A DNA stretch of 64,000 nt from the NCBI RefSeq assembly GCF_024623785.1, contig NZ_JANKBZ010000045.1, forward strand, positions 1 to 64,000, in the 5' to 3' direction. The stretch is from Archangium lipolyticum (lineage in GTDB: Bacteria; Myxococcota; Myxococcia; Myxococcales; Myxococcaceae). The notes under the pieces were generated by a model. It was not told the origin of the DNA, did no database searches, and saw only the letters and a list, made by a program, of their open reading frames with translations. Position 1 is the stretch's first letter; each line of letters opens with the position of its first letter. The position numbers and the translations under genes were made by a program. Positions 52,936-62,794 of this stretch are shown here, one piece after another.

Positions 52936-54222
52936 ATGGCCCCATGCCTCCTCAACATCGACCTGGGCGAGCTGCCCGACGAGGACGAGCGGCTCTACAC
53001 CTACGCGCAGGTGGCGAACATCGCCTGTGGCGGGCACGCGGGAGACGAGCGCACCATGCGCCGGGCGCTCGCGGCGTGCGCGCGCCATGGGACGCGGGCC
53101 GGAGCGCACCCCTCCTTCGAGGACCGTGAGCACTTCGGGCGGCGGGAGCTGGTGGTGGCCCCCGAGGTGTTGCGCGCCCAGGTGGCCGCCCAGTGCGCCG
53201 AGCTGGCGATGCTGGCCTCGGAGGTGGGTGTGCCCGTGCGCTACGCCAAGCCGCACGGTGCCCTGTACCACGCGGCCAACAAGGACCCCGCGCTCGCCCG
53301 CGCGGTGGTGGACGGCATCGTCGGGTCGCTGGGCCCGGGTGTCACCTTCATCGGCCCGGGCTCGGGTGCGCTGCGCGAGGCGGCCCGGGCGGTGGGGCTG
53401 GCCTACGCGCGCGAGGGCTTCGCGGACCGGGGCACGCTGCCGGATGGCTCGTTGATTCCACGCGGGCAGCCGGGCGCGGTGCTGAGCGACCCCGCGCTGG
53501 CGCGGGAGAACGCGCTGCGCCTGGTCCTGGGGGGCACGGTGGACACGCTGTGCGTGCACGGGGACTCGCCGGGCGCGGTGGCGATGGCGCGCGAGGTGCG
53601 CGAGGTGCTGGACGTGCTCTCCCTGCGCACCGAGCCGCTCGGAGAGGGCGCGCTGCGGCTCGCGCTGCCCGCGCGGCTGGAGCGGCGCGCGGTGCTGGAG
53701 GCGCTCAAGGCCCAGCCCGGGGTGGTGGACGTGGTGGTGGGCGAGGCGCATGCCTGCATGTACTTCGACCCCTCGGCCCCGCCCGAGGACCCGCGGCGCG
53801 TGCTGGGCCGGCTGACCACGGCTCCGGCGTTGGTGGAGGAGCGGCCACTCGTCACCGTGCGCGTGCGCTACGACGGACCGGACCTGGAGAGGGTGGCCGA
53901 GAGCGTGGGCCTGTCGGTGGACGACGTGGCGCTGCTGCACGCCTCGCGCGAGTACACGGTGCGCAGCGTGGGCTTCCTCCCGGGCTTCGCCTACCTGGGC
54001 GAGGTGGATGCGCGCATCGCCGTGCCCCGGCTCTCCACGCCGAGGACGCGCGTGCCGGCGCTCGCGGTGGGGCTCGCCGGGCAGCGCACCGGCATCTACC
54101 CGTTCGCCTCGCCGGGCGGGTGGAACCTCATCGCCACCGCCGTGGACTTCACCGCCTTCCGGCCCGACTCCGGCGCGCTGCTGGGACTCGGGGACCGGGT
54201 GCTCTTCGAGCGGGTGGACTGA
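52936..54222 (+). CDS. pxpAB: 5-oxoprolinase subunits A and B, fused
   Basis: 428 residues. The first part (1 to about 235) is PxpA/LamB-YcsF: NIDLGE, VANIACGGHAGDE, GAHPSFEDRE, AKPHGALYHA and REGFADRGTLPDGSL. The second part (about 245-428) is PxpB/KipI-like: PALVEERPLVTVRVRYDGPD, then REYTVRSVGFLPGFAYLGEV and GIYPFASPGGWNLIATAVD. PxpA, PxpB and PxpC form the ATP-dependent prokaryotic 5-oxoprolinase, usually encoded separately. Here A and B are fused and C follows 1 bp after. It hydrolyses 5-oxoproline to glutamate and clears this metabolic by-product. Confidence 0.93.
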   Translation: MAPCLLNIDLGELPDEDERLYTYAQVANIACGGHAGDERTMRRALAACARHGTRAGAHPSFEDREHFGRRELVVAPEVLRAQVAAQCAELAMLASEVGVPVRYAKPHGALYHAANKDPALARAVVDGIVGSLGPGVTFIGPGSGALREAARAVGLAYAREGFADRGTLPDGSLIPRGQPGAVLSDPALARENALRLVLGGTVDTLCVHGDSPGAVAMAREVREVLDVLSLRTEPLGEGALRLALPARLERRAVLEALKAQPGVVDVVVGEAHACMYFDPSAPPEDPRRVLGRLTTAPALVEERPLVTVRVRYDGPDLERVAESVGLSVDDVALLHASREYTVRSVGFLPGFAYLGEVDARIAVPRLSTPRTRVPALAVGLAGQRTGIYPFASPGGWNLIATAVDFTAFRPDSGALLGLGDRVLFERVD

Positions 54223-54223
54223 C

Positions 54224-55078
54224 ATGGACGCAACGTGGGAGGTGCTCGACGTCGGTGGGGCGGTGCTGGTGCAGGACGGAGGACGCGCGGGCCTCATGCA
54301 CCAGGGGGTGCCACCCGGTGGCGCGCTGGTGCCCGAGTGGCTGGCCGCGGCCAACCGCGCGGTGGGCAACGCGTGGAGCGCGGCGGCCCTGGAGTGTTTT
54401 GGGCGGCTGGAGCTGCGGCTGCGCGGGCGGAGCGCGTGGGTGTCCGTGGACGGCCGGGCCTTCCAGGTGGAGGAGGGCGGGCGCGTCTCGGTGCCGGCGC
54501 CCGACGCGGCGGTGGTGCGCTACGTGGCCGTGGAGGGCGGGCTCGCCTTGCCCGAGGTGCTCGGCGGGCGGGGCACGCTGCCGGTGGCGCGGTTCGGCGG
54601 TCTCGAGGGCCGCATGCTGAAGCGTGGGGACGTGCTGCCACTCGGCACCGGAGGTGGTGCCCGCGTGGAGGCCGGCACGGCGCTGTCGCTGGAGTCGGAC
54701 GTGCGCGTGGTGCTCGGGCCGGACCTGGGCTTCTTCGGCGCGGGCACGGCGGAGGTGCTGCTGGAGAGCACCTTCACCGTGTCCGACTTGAGCGACCGCG
54801 TGGGCATGCGGCTGCACGGGCCGAAGCTGCCGCAGGCCGATGTGGGCTCGGGGCTGTCCGGACCCATGGTGCGCGGCGCCATCCAGGTGCCGTCCTCCGG
54901 AGAGGCCATCGTGCTCGGGCCGGACCATCCCACCATGGGCGGCTATCCGGTGCTCGCGGTGGTCATCCGCGCGGACTGGGGCGCTCTGGCCGCCCGCAGG
55001 CCAGGGGCCCCGGTGCGGTTCCGCGCGGTGGACCTGGACGAGGCGCGCGACATCTGGAGCCGGCGCACGCCCCTCTAG
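54224..55078 (+). CDS. pxpC: 5-oxoprolinase subunit C
   Basis: 284 residues starting right after the PxpAB stop (TGACATG). It is a PxpC/KipA (biotin-dependent carboxylase-like) protein: DVGGAVLVQDGGRAGLMHQG, GVPPGGALVPEW, the central FGRLELRLRG and EGGLALPEVLGGRGT, and the terminal ATP/substrate-site block HGPKLPQADVGSG with HPTMGGYPVLAVV. Together with the PxpAB fusion it completes the 5-oxoprolinase. It is transcribed with pxpAB. Confidence 0.94.
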   Translation: MDATWEVLDVGGAVLVQDGGRAGLMHQGVPPGGALVPEWLAAANRAVGNAWSAAALECFGRLELRLRGRSAWVSVDGRAFQVEEGGRVSVPAPDAAVVRYVAVEGGLALPEVLGGRGTLPVARFGGLEGRMLKRGDVLPLGTGGGARVEAGTALSLESDVRVVLGPDLGFFGAGTAEVLLESTFTVSDLSDRVGMRLHGPKLPQADVGSGLSGPMVRGAIQVPSSGEAIVLGPDHPTMGGYPVLAVVIRADWGALAARRPGAPVRFRAVDLDEARDIWSRRTPL

Positions 55079-55081
55079 CGG

Positions 55082-55501
55082 CTACTGCCGCGGCTGCGAC
55101 GCGCCGTCGTCCGGGTTCGCGGTCTCGTCATTGATGGGCTGCGGCGACTGGGTGCCCGGGTTGTTCGGCTCCTCGCCGGTCTCGTTGCTCAGGTCGCGCT
55201 CCTCGCCCAGGGGGCCCGGCTCGAGACCCGGGTTGCCCGAGGGAGAATGGGTGCCGCCCTCGTGCACGCCCGGCTCCCTCTCGCGCGTGCCCTCGTCGGG
55301 CAGCGGCGTGACGTCCTGGCCGCGCTCCGGGTTGTCATAGCCCGAGCCACCGGTGTCGGTGTCGGGCGGCGGGGGGGGCGTCTGATTCGGGGCGGTGGTG
55401 GTGTCCGTGCCGGTGGTAGCCCCCTGGTCCGTCTTGCACGCGGTACCGAATGCCACCGCGCCCGCCAGGAGCCCCGTCAGCAGAAGCTTCGTCTTCGTCA
55501 T
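55082..55501 (-). CDS. Small lipoprotein, low complexity
   Basis: 139 residues with a lipoprotein signal (VAFGTAC). The mature part is Thr/Pro/Gly/Asp-rich and disordered, for example TTTAPNQTPPPPPDTDTGG. The ATG is preceded by AAGGGGGAAGG. Function unknown; it is probably an abundant, disordered envelope lipoprotein. It is convergent with pxpC (3-bp gap). Confidence 0.8.
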   Translation of the reverse strand: MTKTKLLLTGLLAGAVAFGTACKTDQGATTGTDTTTAPNQTPPPPPDTDTGGSGYDNPERGQDVTPLPDEGTREREPGVHEGGTHSPSGNPGLEPGPLGEERDLSNETGEEPNNPGTQSPQPINDETANPDDGASQPRQ

Positions 55502-55648
55502 GGCCTTCCCCCTTGTCTCGTGTGTGCCGCTGTTGCCGGAAGCTGAGGCGCGTTTCCGTTCCGCGCAGCCGAGGCTCGCCGGGCAGGTTGCTCGGCGGCT
55601 CGTCGACTTGCCTGCCCTCCGGCCTTCCGGGCGTTACAGTGCCGCCCC

Positions 55649-56197
55649 ATGACGCCCCCCGATTTCCGCCTGGTCCCCGCCCTGCCCGAGCACGTGGACG
55701 TGTGGATGGCGATGCGCGAGGAGCCCGTCTCGCGCGCGCTGATGCCGCTGGAGCCGGCCTCGCGCGAGTCGCTGCTGAAGCGCCTCCAGGAGTCGACCAG
55801 TGACCTGTCCGACCCCAAGGCCACGAGCTTCCGGTGGATGGTGGAGCTCGACGGGCGCATCATCGGCACGGTGGCCGCGCGGGAGCTGTCGCGCTTCCAG
55901 GGGCGGGTGGAGATCGGCTACATGCTCTCGAGCGCGTACCACCGCCGGGGCATCGGCACGCGGGCGGTGGCGAGGGTGCTGGAGCGCCTCTTCGGCGAGT
56001 GGCCCTTCCTGCACCGCGTCTGGCTCACCACGGCGGCGGACAACCTGGCCTCGCAGGGCGTGGCGCGGAAGCTCGGCTTCTCGCTGGAGGGCGTGATGCG
56101 CGAGCACTACTTCATTGACGGCAAGCGCAAGGACCAGCAGGTGTGGGGGTTGTTGCGGTCCGAGTGGGAGCAGGTCTCGAGCAGGAGGGTGATGTGA
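55649..56197 (+). CDS. GNAT-family acetyltransferase, RimJ/RimL-like
   Basis: 182 residues from the ATG at 55649. The GNAT pattern is clear: [40 protein letters not shown] (the acetyl-CoA loop), [21 protein letters not shown] and [20 protein letters not shown]. It resembles the RimJ/RimL-like group that acetylates N-termini or small molecules. It overlaps the next gene's start by 4 bp (GTGA). Confidence 0.9.
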   Translation: MTPPDFRLVPALPEHVDVWMAMREEPVSRALMPLEPASRESLLKRLQESTSDLSDPKATSFRWMVELDGRIIGTVAARELSRFQGRVEIGYMLSSAYHRRGIGTRAVARVLERLFGEWPFLHRVWLTTAADNLASQGVARKLGFSLEGVMREHYFIDGKRKDQQVWGLLRSEWEQVSSRRVM

Positions 56198-57087
56198 CGG
56201 CACTGTGGGGTGGCATCGAAGCGGGGGGGACGAAGTTCGTGTGCGCGGTGGGGACGGGCCCGGACGACATCCGGGCCCAGGTGCGCATCCCCACCACGAC
56301 GCCCGAGGCGACGATCGGTCAGGCCCTGGCGTTCTTCCAGGAGCAGACGCGTGAGCGGGGTCCACTGGCGGCCCTGGGCATCGCGTCCTTCGGCCCGGTG
56401 GATCTCCACCCGGGCTCACCGACGTACGGCTTCATCACCTCCACGCCCAAGCCGGGCTGGAGGAACGCGGATGTGGCCGGTCCGTTCCGGCGGGCCCTGA
56501 ACATCCCGGTCGGCTTCGACACCGACGTGAATGGCGCGGCCCTCGGAGAGAACCGCTGGGGCGCGGCCCAGGGGCTCGACACGTTCATCTACCTGACGAT
56601 CGGCACCGGCATCGGCGGGGGCGGGCCGAGTAACGGCCGGTTGATGCGCGGCCTCCTTCATCCGGAGATGGGGCACATCCGCCTGCCGCACGACTCCCGG
56701 GCGGATCCCTTCCCCGGGGGCTGTCCCTTCCATGGCGACTGCTTCGAGGGGCTGGCGTCCGGTCCGGCCCTGGAGAAGCGCTGGGGCCAGCGCGCCGAGT
56801 CCCTGCCGGAGGATCATCCCGCCTGGGCACTCGAGGCGCACTACATCGCGCTCGCGCTGATGAGCTACATCTGCACGCTCTCACCCCAGCGCATCATCAT
56901 CGGCGGAGGGGTGATGGCGCAGCGGCACCTCTTCCCGCTGGTGCGCGCCGAGGTGGTGAGATTGCTCAACGGCTACATCCAATCTCCCGCCATCCTCGAG
57001 CACATCGACACGTACATCGTCCCGCCCGGCCTGGGGGATCGCGCCGGGGTGCTGGGCGCCCTCGCCCTGGCCCTCGAGACCCGGTAG
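56194..57087 (+). CDS. ROK-family sugar kinase (fructokinase-like)
   Basis: 297 residues from a GTG that overlaps the acetyltransferase stop; AGGAGG lies upstream. ROK motifs: [15 protein letters not shown] (phosphate 1), [22 protein letters not shown], and the zinc-binding block [10 protein letters not shown] near residue 180. The form without an N-terminal DNA-binding domain and with this zinc block is typical of fructokinase-type ROK kinases. The phosphorylated sugar is not certain. The XylF-like gene is convergent with it. Confidence 0.88.
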   Translation: MTALWGGIEAGGTKFVCAVGTGPDDIRAQVRIPTTTPEATIGQALAFFQEQTRERGPLAALGIASFGPVDLHPGSPTYGFITSTPKPGWRNADVAGPFRRALNIPVGFDTDVNGAALGENRWGAAQGLDTFIYLTIGTGIGGGGPSNGRLMRGLLHPEMGHIRLPHDSRADPFPGGCPFHGDCFEGLASGPALEKRWGQRAESLPEDHPAWALEAHYIALALMSYICTLSPQRIIIGGGVMAQRHLFPLVRAEVVRLLNGYIQSPAILEHIDTYIVPPGLGDRAGVLGALALALETR

Positions 57088-57090
57088 GAG

Positions 57091-57108
57091 GGCGCCCCGC
57101 GGGGCGCC
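57091..57108. terminator. Palindrome between convergent genes
   Basis: GGCGCCCCGCGGGGCGCC is a perfect 18-bp palindrome, lying 3 bp past the ROK stop and directly before the XylF-like stop. It probably ends both transcripts. Confidence 0.5.
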
Positions 57109-58221
57109 TCAGGGCGTGAGCTGCGCCGAGGCGCAGGCGCTCGCGTAGGTGCCCTCGCAGATCTGCGCGGCCGTCCAGAAGCCGTCGGCGACGACGGTGC
57201 TCTTCACGTTGTCCTTGGTGACGACCTGCGCGGGCAGGAGGATGGAGGGCACGTCCTTGGTGCCGTTGTTCACCTTGCCGTTCACCCGGCCGGGGGGCAG
57301 GGGGTTGCCGCGCGCCAGCGCCACGGCGACCTCGGCGGCGATCTCCCCCTCGGCCTTGATGGCCTTGTAGACGGTCATGAACTGCTCACCCGCGAGGATG
57401 CGCTGGATGGCGGCCAGCTCGGCGTCCTGCCCGGTGACGGGCGGGAGCGGCGACACACCGGCGGCCTTCATCGCCGCGATGGCTCCACCCGCCGTGCCGT
57501 CGTTGGCCGCGTACACGCCGGCGATCTTGTCCTTGCCCAGCGTGGTGATGGCTTGCTCCATCTGCTGCTGGGCCTTGTCCGGGCTCCAGTCCGGCGTGTC
57601 GTACTCGGCGCCCACCTTCAGCTCGGAGCCATCGAACACGGCATGCGCGCCCGCCTTGAAGAGCTTCGCGTTGTTGTCGGTGGGCGAGCCGTTGATGATG
57701 ACGATGGTGCCGTTGCCCTTGCCGTCCGCCTTGAGCTTGTCGAGCAGCGCCTGGGCCTGGAGCCGGCCCACCTTCTCGTTGTCGAAGGAGATGTAGTAGT
57801 CCACGTCCGCGTTGAGGATGAGGCGCTCGTAGCTGAGGACGGGCACCTTGGACTGCCGGGCGCGCGTCACGATGGCGGCCGCCGAGGCCGAGTCCACCGG
57901 ATCCAACACCAGCACCTTGGCCCCGTTGGTCAGCGCCGCCTCGGCCTGGTTCTGCTGCTTCGAGGCGTCCTGATCGGCGTTGCTGTAGAGGATCTCGCAG
58001 TCCGCGCACAGCTCCTTCACCTTGCGCTCGAAGTGCGGACGGTCATGGGTCTCGTAGCGCGCGGTCTTCGACTCCGGCAGCAGCAGGGCGATCTTCAAGC
58101 CCGGGGCCGGGGCCGCCGTGCCTCCCTTGGCCTCCGTGCTGTCACGCTTGCAGGCGGGTGCGAGGAACATCAACGCGGCGAGCACTCCCACGGTGCGAAT
58201 ACGGCGAGACGTCGAATGCAT
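57109..58221 (-). CDS. Sugar ABC-transporter binding protein, XylF-like
   Basis: 370 residues from the ATG at 58221, with a lipoprotein signal (FLAPACKRD). It is a periplasmic sugar-binding protein of the XylF type: LKIALLLPESKTARYETHD, ILYSNADQDASKQQNQAEAA, VLVLDPVDSASAAAIV, KVPVLSYERLILNADVDYY and VYAANDGTAGGAIAAM. XylF binds D-xylose. The ATPase and permease genes of the transporter are absent nearby, so it is either an orphan or works with a distant transporter. A chemosensory role is another option. Confidence 0.9.
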   Translation of the reverse strand: MHSTSRRIRTVGVLAALMFLAPACKRDSTEAKGGTAAPAPGLKIALLLPESKTARYETHDRPHFERKVKELCADCEILYSNADQDASKQQNQAEAALTNGAKVLVLDPVDSASAAAIVTRARQSKVPVLSYERLILNADVDYYISFDNEKVGRLQAQALLDKLKADGKGNGTIVIINGSPTDNNAKLFKAGAHAVFDGSELKVGAEYDTPDWSPDKAQQQMEQAITTLGKDKIAGVYAANDGTAGGAIAAMKAAGVSPLPPVTGQDAELAAIQRILAGEQFMTVYKAIKAEGEIAAEVAVALARGNPLPPGRVNGKVNNGTKDVPSILLPAQVVTKDNVKSTVVADGFWTAAQICEGTYASACASAQLTP

Positions 58222-58454
58222 GTCCACCCGTCCTTGCTGAGCGAAGGTCCCCTCATGGGACCGGCTGCATCCTGATGTCCTGTGCGGAGCCGCAACAAGT
58301 TTCCCGTCATGTAGCCGGGCGGACATTCCCGTTCCCGCCAGCCTGCTCTGCACCTGGGCTGTGATTTTCGGCTTCCGCGTGCGCGTTGAATGCCCTGGAC
58401 GCGATAGAACGGGGGCTCTGGGTCTCCGTCGCTCACGCCCCCTGCTTGCTCATC

Positions 58455-59672
58455 ATGGCCCGTTCCATCGAATCCGACGTCGCGGCGGTCTCTCGCCTGG
58501 AAGCCGTCCCCACCATCCTGCGGGTCGTCACCGAGACGACGGGCCTTCGCTTCTCGGTCGTCGCACGTGTCACCCAGGGCACCTGGACGGCGTGTGCGGT
58601 GCACGATGAGATCGCCTTTGGCCTGAAGGCCGGCGACCACCTCGATGTCGCGACCACGCTGTGCAGCGAGGTCCGCGACTCCTACACCCCCATCGTCATC
58701 AACCACGCCAGCCAGGATCCTCATTACTGCACCCATCGGACTCCGAAGCTGTACGGCTTCGAGAGCTACATCGCGGTGCCCATCTTCCTGAAGAATGGTG
58801 AGTATTTCGGGAACGTCTGCGCGCTCGATCCGCTGCCCGCGAAGCTCGAGGAACCGAAGGTCGTGGCGATGATGAAGCTCTTCGCCGACCTCATCGCGCT
58901 TCAGCTCGACGCGGAGCAGCGGCAGGAGGCGACCCGTGAGCAGTTGCTGAACGAGCAGCAGACCTCGGAGCTGCGCGAGCAGTTCATCGCCGTGCTCGGC
59001 CATGACCTCCGCAACCCACTCTCCTCGGTGCTCATGGGGGCGGACACGCTGTTGCGTGCCCAGCTGGCCGAGCGGGAATCCAGGATCGTCCGGCGGATCC
59101 GCGAGAGCAGCCGGCGCATGTCGAGGCTCGTCGACGACGTCATGGACTTCGCCCGGGCGAAGCTGGGAGGGGGAATCAGCCTCTCGATGGCACCCGTGGA
59201 TGACCTGGCGGTCTCACTCAGGCACATCGTCTCGGAGCTGGAGAGCGCGCACCCCGAGCGCATCATCCGGTTCGCCGCCGACGAGTGCACGGGGGTCCTC
59301 TGCGACCGTGAGCGCGTGGGCCAGCTGCTCTCGAACCTGGTGGCGAACGCGCTCGAACACGGCGAGTCCGGCGAGCCCGTGGACGTCCAGTTGCGGCGCA
59401 CGGCGGACAGCGTGGTGCTGACGGTCACCAACCGCGGCGCACCCATTCCTCCCGAGACGATTCCGCTGCTCTTCCGGCCCTACCGCAGGGGGCCCGCCGG
59501 TCATCCGCGCACCGGCCTCGGGCTCGGGCTGTACATCGTGTCGGAGATCGCCAGGGCCCATGGCGGGACGATCGATGTGGCCTCGTCGAGGGAGCAGGGG
59601 ACTGCCTTCACGTTCACCCTGAAGTCGAGCGCGCGGAGCGAACCCGAGCCGCGCAAGCTCAACGCCTCCTGA
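58455..59672 (+). CDS. GAF-domain sensor histidine kinase
   Basis: 405 residues from the ATG at 58455; a TTG at 58386 would add 23 residues but has no clear ribosome site. A GAF domain (about 15-165, FSVVARVTQGTWTACAVHDE and TPKLYGFESYIAVPIFLKNGEYFG) senses a small ligand or redox state. HisKA follows, with LGHDLRNPLSS (His183). HATPase motifs are NLVANALEHG, TNRGAPIPPET and TGLGLGLYIVSE. There is no membrane segment. No response regulator is adjacent, so it is an orphan kinase. It is convergent with tkt. Confidence 0.92.
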   Translation: MARSIESDVAAVSRLEAVPTILRVVTETTGLRFSVVARVTQGTWTACAVHDEIAFGLKAGDHLDVATTLCSEVRDSYTPIVINHASQDPHYCTHRTPKLYGFESYIAVPIFLKNGEYFGNVCALDPLPAKLEEPKVVAMMKLFADLIALQLDAEQRQEATREQLLNEQQTSELREQFIAVLGHDLRNPLSSVLMGADTLLRAQLAERESRIVRRIRESSRRMSRLVDDVMDFARAKLGGGISLSMAPVDDLAVSLRHIVSELESAHPERIIRFAADECTGVLCDRERVGQLLSNLVANALEHGESGEPVDVQLRRTADSVVLTVTNRGAPIPPETIPLLFRPYRRGPAGHPRTGLGLGLYIVSEIARAHGGTIDVASSREQGTAFTFTLKSSARSEPEPRKLNAS

Positions 59673-59680
59673 CGAGGCCG

Positions 59681-59706
59681 GCCCCCTCCCCAGGTGGGAG
59701 AGGGCG
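59681..59706. repeat. Intergenic palindromic repeat, partial copy 6
   Basis: GCCCCCTCCCCAGGTGGGAGAGGGC is a degenerate, shorter version of the repeat between the convergent GAF kinase and tkt genes. Confidence 0.5.
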
Positions 59707-59718
59707 CCCGGACGGCGG

Positions 59719-61773
59719 CTACTTCTTCGCCTGCTCCATCACCTCGCGGGCCACCTTCACCACGTTCTCCGCGGTGAAGCCGAACTTCTGCTGCAGGGCC
59801 TTGAGGGGCGCGGACGCACCGAAGCTGCGCATGCCCACCACCGCGCCGCGCAGCCCCACCCAGCGCTCCCAGCCGAACGTCGCCGCCTTCTCCACCGCCA
59901 CGCGCGCCCGCACCGACGACGGCAGCACCTGCTCGCGGTACGCCTCGTCCTGCCGCTCGAACAGCTCCCACGAGGGCATGCTCACCACGCGCGCCTTCAC
60001 GCCCTCGCTCTTGAGCTGCTCGTACGCCTGCAGGCACAGCGACACCTCGCTGCCCGTGCCGATGAGGATGACGTCCGGCGTCCCCTCGCTGTCGATCAGC
60101 ACGTAGGCGCCCTTCGCCAGCCCCGAGGCGGGTGCGTACTTCGTCCGGTCCAGCGTCGGCACGGCCTGCCGCGTCAGCACCAGCACCACCGGCTCGTGCC
60201 GCAGCGGGGCGATGACCTTCCAGGCCTCCGTCACCTCGTTGGCGTCCGCGGGCCGGATGACGATGACGCCGGGAATGGCGCGCAAGCTGGCCAGGTGCTC
60301 CACCGGCTGGTGCGTGGGGCCGTCCTCGCCCAGACCGATGGAGTCATGGGTGAAGATGTGGATGCTCGGCACCTCCATGATGGCGGAGAGGCGGATGGCG
60401 GGGCGTTCGTAGTCGCTGAAGATGAGGAAGGTGGCGCTGTAGGGCCGCACCTTGCACAGCGCCAGGCCATTGATGACGGAGCCCATGGCGTGCTCGCGCA
60501 CACCGAAGTGGATGTTGCGCCCCGCGTGGTCCCCCGGCTTCATCGCCCCGGAGAAGGACAGGTACGTCTTGGTGGACGGGTTGAGGTCCGCCGAGCCACC
60601 CACCAGCCAGGGGTAGTTCTTCGCCAGCGCGTTGAGCACCTTGCCGCTCGTCTCGCGCGTGGCCGCGCCCTTGGCGTCCGCGGGGAACGTGGGCAGCTCC
60701 TTGTCCCAGCCCGCGGGCAGCTCGCGCCGCTGCATCCGCTGCAGCTGGTCCGCCAGCTCGGGGAACTGCTTCTGGTACTCGGCGAACTTCGCCTCCCACT
60801 CGGTGCGCAGCCGCTTGCCGCGCTCGCCCACGCGCTCGGCGAAGCGCTCGCGCACGCCGTCGGGCACGAGGAACTTCGCGTCCTCGGGCCAGCCGTACTT
60901 GCGCTTGGCGCCCTTGAGCTCCTCCTCCCCCAGCGGCTCGCCGTGGGCGCTGGCGCTGCCCTGCTTCTTGGGGGCGCCGTAGCCGATCTGGCTGCGCACG
61001 ATGATGAGGGTGGGCAGGCCCCGGTCCTGCTTGAAGGTGGTGTAGGCCCGCGAGAGCGCGTCCAGGTCGTTGGCGTCCGCGACGTGGAGCACCCGCCAGC
61101 CGTAGGCCTCGAAGCGCTTGCCCACGTCCTCGGTGAAGGCCAGCTCGGTGCTGCCGTCGATGCTGATGTGGTTGCTGTCGTAGACCCAGCAGAGGTTGGG
61201 CAGCTTGAGGTGGCCGGCGAGGGAGGCGGCCTCGCTGGCCACGCCCTCCATCAGGTCGCCGTCACCGCAGATGGCCCAGACGTCGTAGTCGAAGAGCTCG
61301 AAGCCGGGGCGGTTGAAGTAGCTGGCGAGCCAGCGGGAGGCCATGGCCATGCCGACGGAGTTGGAGACGCCCTGGCCGAGGGGGCCGGTGGTGGTCTCCA
61401 CGCCGCTGGTCCAGCGGTACTCGGGGTGGCCGGGGGTGGAGCTGTCCAGCTGGCGGAACTTCTTGATGTCGTCCAGGGACACGGCCACCTGGTCCTCGAC
61501 GGAGTAGGTCGAGGTGACGCGGCGCACGCCGGTCAGGTGGAGCAGGGAGTAGAGCAGCATGGAGGCGTGCCCGTTGGAGAGCACGAAGCGGTCGCGGTTG
61601 GGCCAGACGGGGCTGGTGGGGTCGTAGCGCAGCTCCTGCTGCCAGAGCTGGTAGGCGACGGGGGCGAGCGCCATGGGCGCGCCCGGGTGGCCCGAGTGGG
61701 CCTGTTCCACCGCGTCCATGGAGAGGGTGCGGATGGTGTTGATGCAAAGCCAGTCGGTTGGATCGTGGATCAT
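59719..61773 (-). CDS. tkt: Transketolase
   Basis: 684 residues. All transketolase landmarks are present: [34 protein letters not shown], the thiamine pyrophosphate motif [57 protein letters not shown] and [20 protein letters not shown]. It transfers two-carbon units in the pentose phosphate pathway. A housekeeping gene, single. Confidence 0.97.
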   Translation of the reverse strand: MIHDPTDWLCINTIRTLSMDAVEQAHSGHPGAPMALAPVAYQLWQQELRYDPTSPVWPNRDRFVLSNGHASMLLYSLLHLTGVRRVTSTYSVEDQVAVSLDDIKKFRQLDSSTPGHPEYRWTSGVETTTGPLGQGVSNSVGMAMASRWLASYFNRPGFELFDYDVWAICGDGDLMEGVASEAASLAGHLKLPNLCWVYDSNHISIDGSTELAFTEDVGKRFEAYGWRVLHVADANDLDALSRAYTTFKQDRGLPTLIIVRSQIGYGAPKKQGSASAHGEPLGEEELKGAKRKYGWPEDAKFLVPDGVRERFAERVGERGKRLRTEWEAKFAEYQKQFPELADQLQRMQRRELPAGWDKELPTFPADAKGAATRETSGKVLNALAKNYPWLVGGSADLNPSTKTYLSFSGAMKPGDHAGRNIHFGVREHAMGSVINGLALCKVRPYSATFLIFSDYERPAIRLSAIMEVPSIHIFTHDSIGLGEDGPTHQPVEHLASLRAIPGVIVIRPADANEVTEAWKVIAPLRHEPVVLVLTRQAVPTLDRTKYAPASGLAKGAYVLIDSEGTPDVILIGTGSEVSLCLQAYEQLKSEGVKARVVSMPSWELFERQDEAYREQVLPSSVRARVAVEKAATFGWERWVGLRGAVVGMRSFGASAPLKALQQKFGFTAENVVKVAREVMEQAKK

Positions 61774-61957
61774 GTCTGGGATTCCTCAGTGCCGGGCGGG
61801 CCGAACCATGCCCCAAGAGGGGCGCGGGCGCCGCAGCATTCGGCATGGGATGAGCGGGGGTGGACGGTGGGGTGGAGTGGCCGGGTCGACAGAGCGGGGC
61901 CCGGAAGCCGCTGGTCGGACTGGCGGGAGGGCCCCATGGGTGGCATATGGTGCGCGC

Positions 61958-62557
61958 ATGTCGATCGAAAAACCGTTGCTGGAGATGGTGCAGGCGGAGC
62001 TCCGGACCCGGCTGGGGCCCATGCACAAGGCCGTCGCGCGCATGGGAGAGCGGCTGGATGTCATCGAGGAGCTGTCGGACATCGTCCAGCGCCTGGCGCC
62101 GTTGGCCACGCGGATGCAGTCATTGCAGCTGGCGCTGCCGGGCATCGAGTTGCCGCCGGTGGGCCGGGGCCGGGGCGGAGGAAGGCCGCCGGCGCTGGTG
62201 CCGGCGCCCCGGGGCAAGGTAGCGGAGGTGGTGCCCGAGAAGAGGCGGGGCCGTCCGCCGGAGGCAGCGGGACGCCGGTGCGCGGTCATCGGGTGCAAGA
62301 GGCCGGCGCGCTCGAAGGGGTACTGCTCGGCGCACTACCAGAAGCTGAGGTTGCTGGTGAAGTCGAACCGGCGGCCGGACAGCTGGGTGGACGACGCGGC
62401 GCCGCAGTCGGTGCAGGAAGTGGTGCTGCCGAGGGGCCGGGCGGCGTCGAAGGCATTGGCGGAGGCGGCGCCGCAGAGGCCGGAGCCGCAGACGCCGCCG
62501 AAGCCGAAGGCGTGGGTGAGGAAGAAGGGCGGCCAGGAGCGAATCTCGCTGCACTGA
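61958..62557 (+). CDS. AT-hook / zinc-knuckle DNA-binding-type protein
   Basis: 199 residues from the ATG at 61958; a GTG at 61940 with GGAGG nine bases upstream could add six residues. The N-terminus is helical (LLEMVQAELRTRLGPMHKAV). Two AT-hook-like motifs follow (GRGRGGGRPPA and RRGRPPEA). Next is a Cys/His cluster, CAVIGCKRPARSKGYCSAHY (C-x4-C-x8-C-x2-H), a small zinc-binding motif. The C-terminus is basic (PKPKAWVRKKGG). This composition suggests a chromatin-like DNA-binding protein. I do not know the family. Confidence 0.82.
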   Translation: MSIEKPLLEMVQAELRTRLGPMHKAVARMGERLDVIEELSDIVQRLAPLATRMQSLQLALPGIELPPVGRGRGGGRPPALVPAPRGKVAEVVPEKRRGRPPEAAGRRCAVIGCKRPARSKGYCSAHYQKLRLLVKSNRRPDSWVDDAAPQSVQEVVLPRGRAASKALAEAAPQRPEPQTPPKPKAWVRKKGGQERISLH

Positions 62558-62584
62558 GGAGGATCCGCCCCTCACCCAACGAAC

Positions 62585-62622
62585 ACCCCTCTCCCGCCGG
62601 GAGAGGGACGGGGTGAGGGTAT
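62585..62622. repeat. Intergenic palindromic repeat, copy 7
   Basis: CCCCTCTCCCGCCGGGAGAGGGACGGGGTGAGGGTATC is close to copies 1-3 and lies 28 bp after the AT-hook-like gene. Confidence 0.75.
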
Positions 62623-62651
62623 CCCGGTCCCCGGGCTCGAGCCCGTGCCAA

Positions 62652-62688
62652 TCCCCTCTCCCTCTGGGAGAGGGTCAGGGTGAGGGTC
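62652..62688. repeat. Intergenic palindromic repeat, copy 8
   Basis: TCCCCTCTCCCTCTGGGAGAGGGTCAGGGTGAGGGT, in tandem with copy 7 (same orientation, about 30 bp apart). Confidence 0.75.
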
Positions 62689-62794
62689 TGCCCGGGGACG
62701 ACCGGAGGCCGCCTGCTGCGCGAGCGGGTTGGGCCGTGGACCCCTGCCCCTGGGAGTCGTTGACACACCGTGCCGGGAGTGATTTCCGGCGGGC

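Noticed and set aside
60196-62616. An 806-codon open frame on the plus strand
   Set aside because: It is antisense to transketolase and runs through the AT-hook gene in a different frame; there is no domain.
62760-62788. TTGACA 17 bp before TTTCCG upstream of the SSB-tip gene
   Set aside because: The -35 is perfect but the -10 is poor and would place the start site at the ATG.
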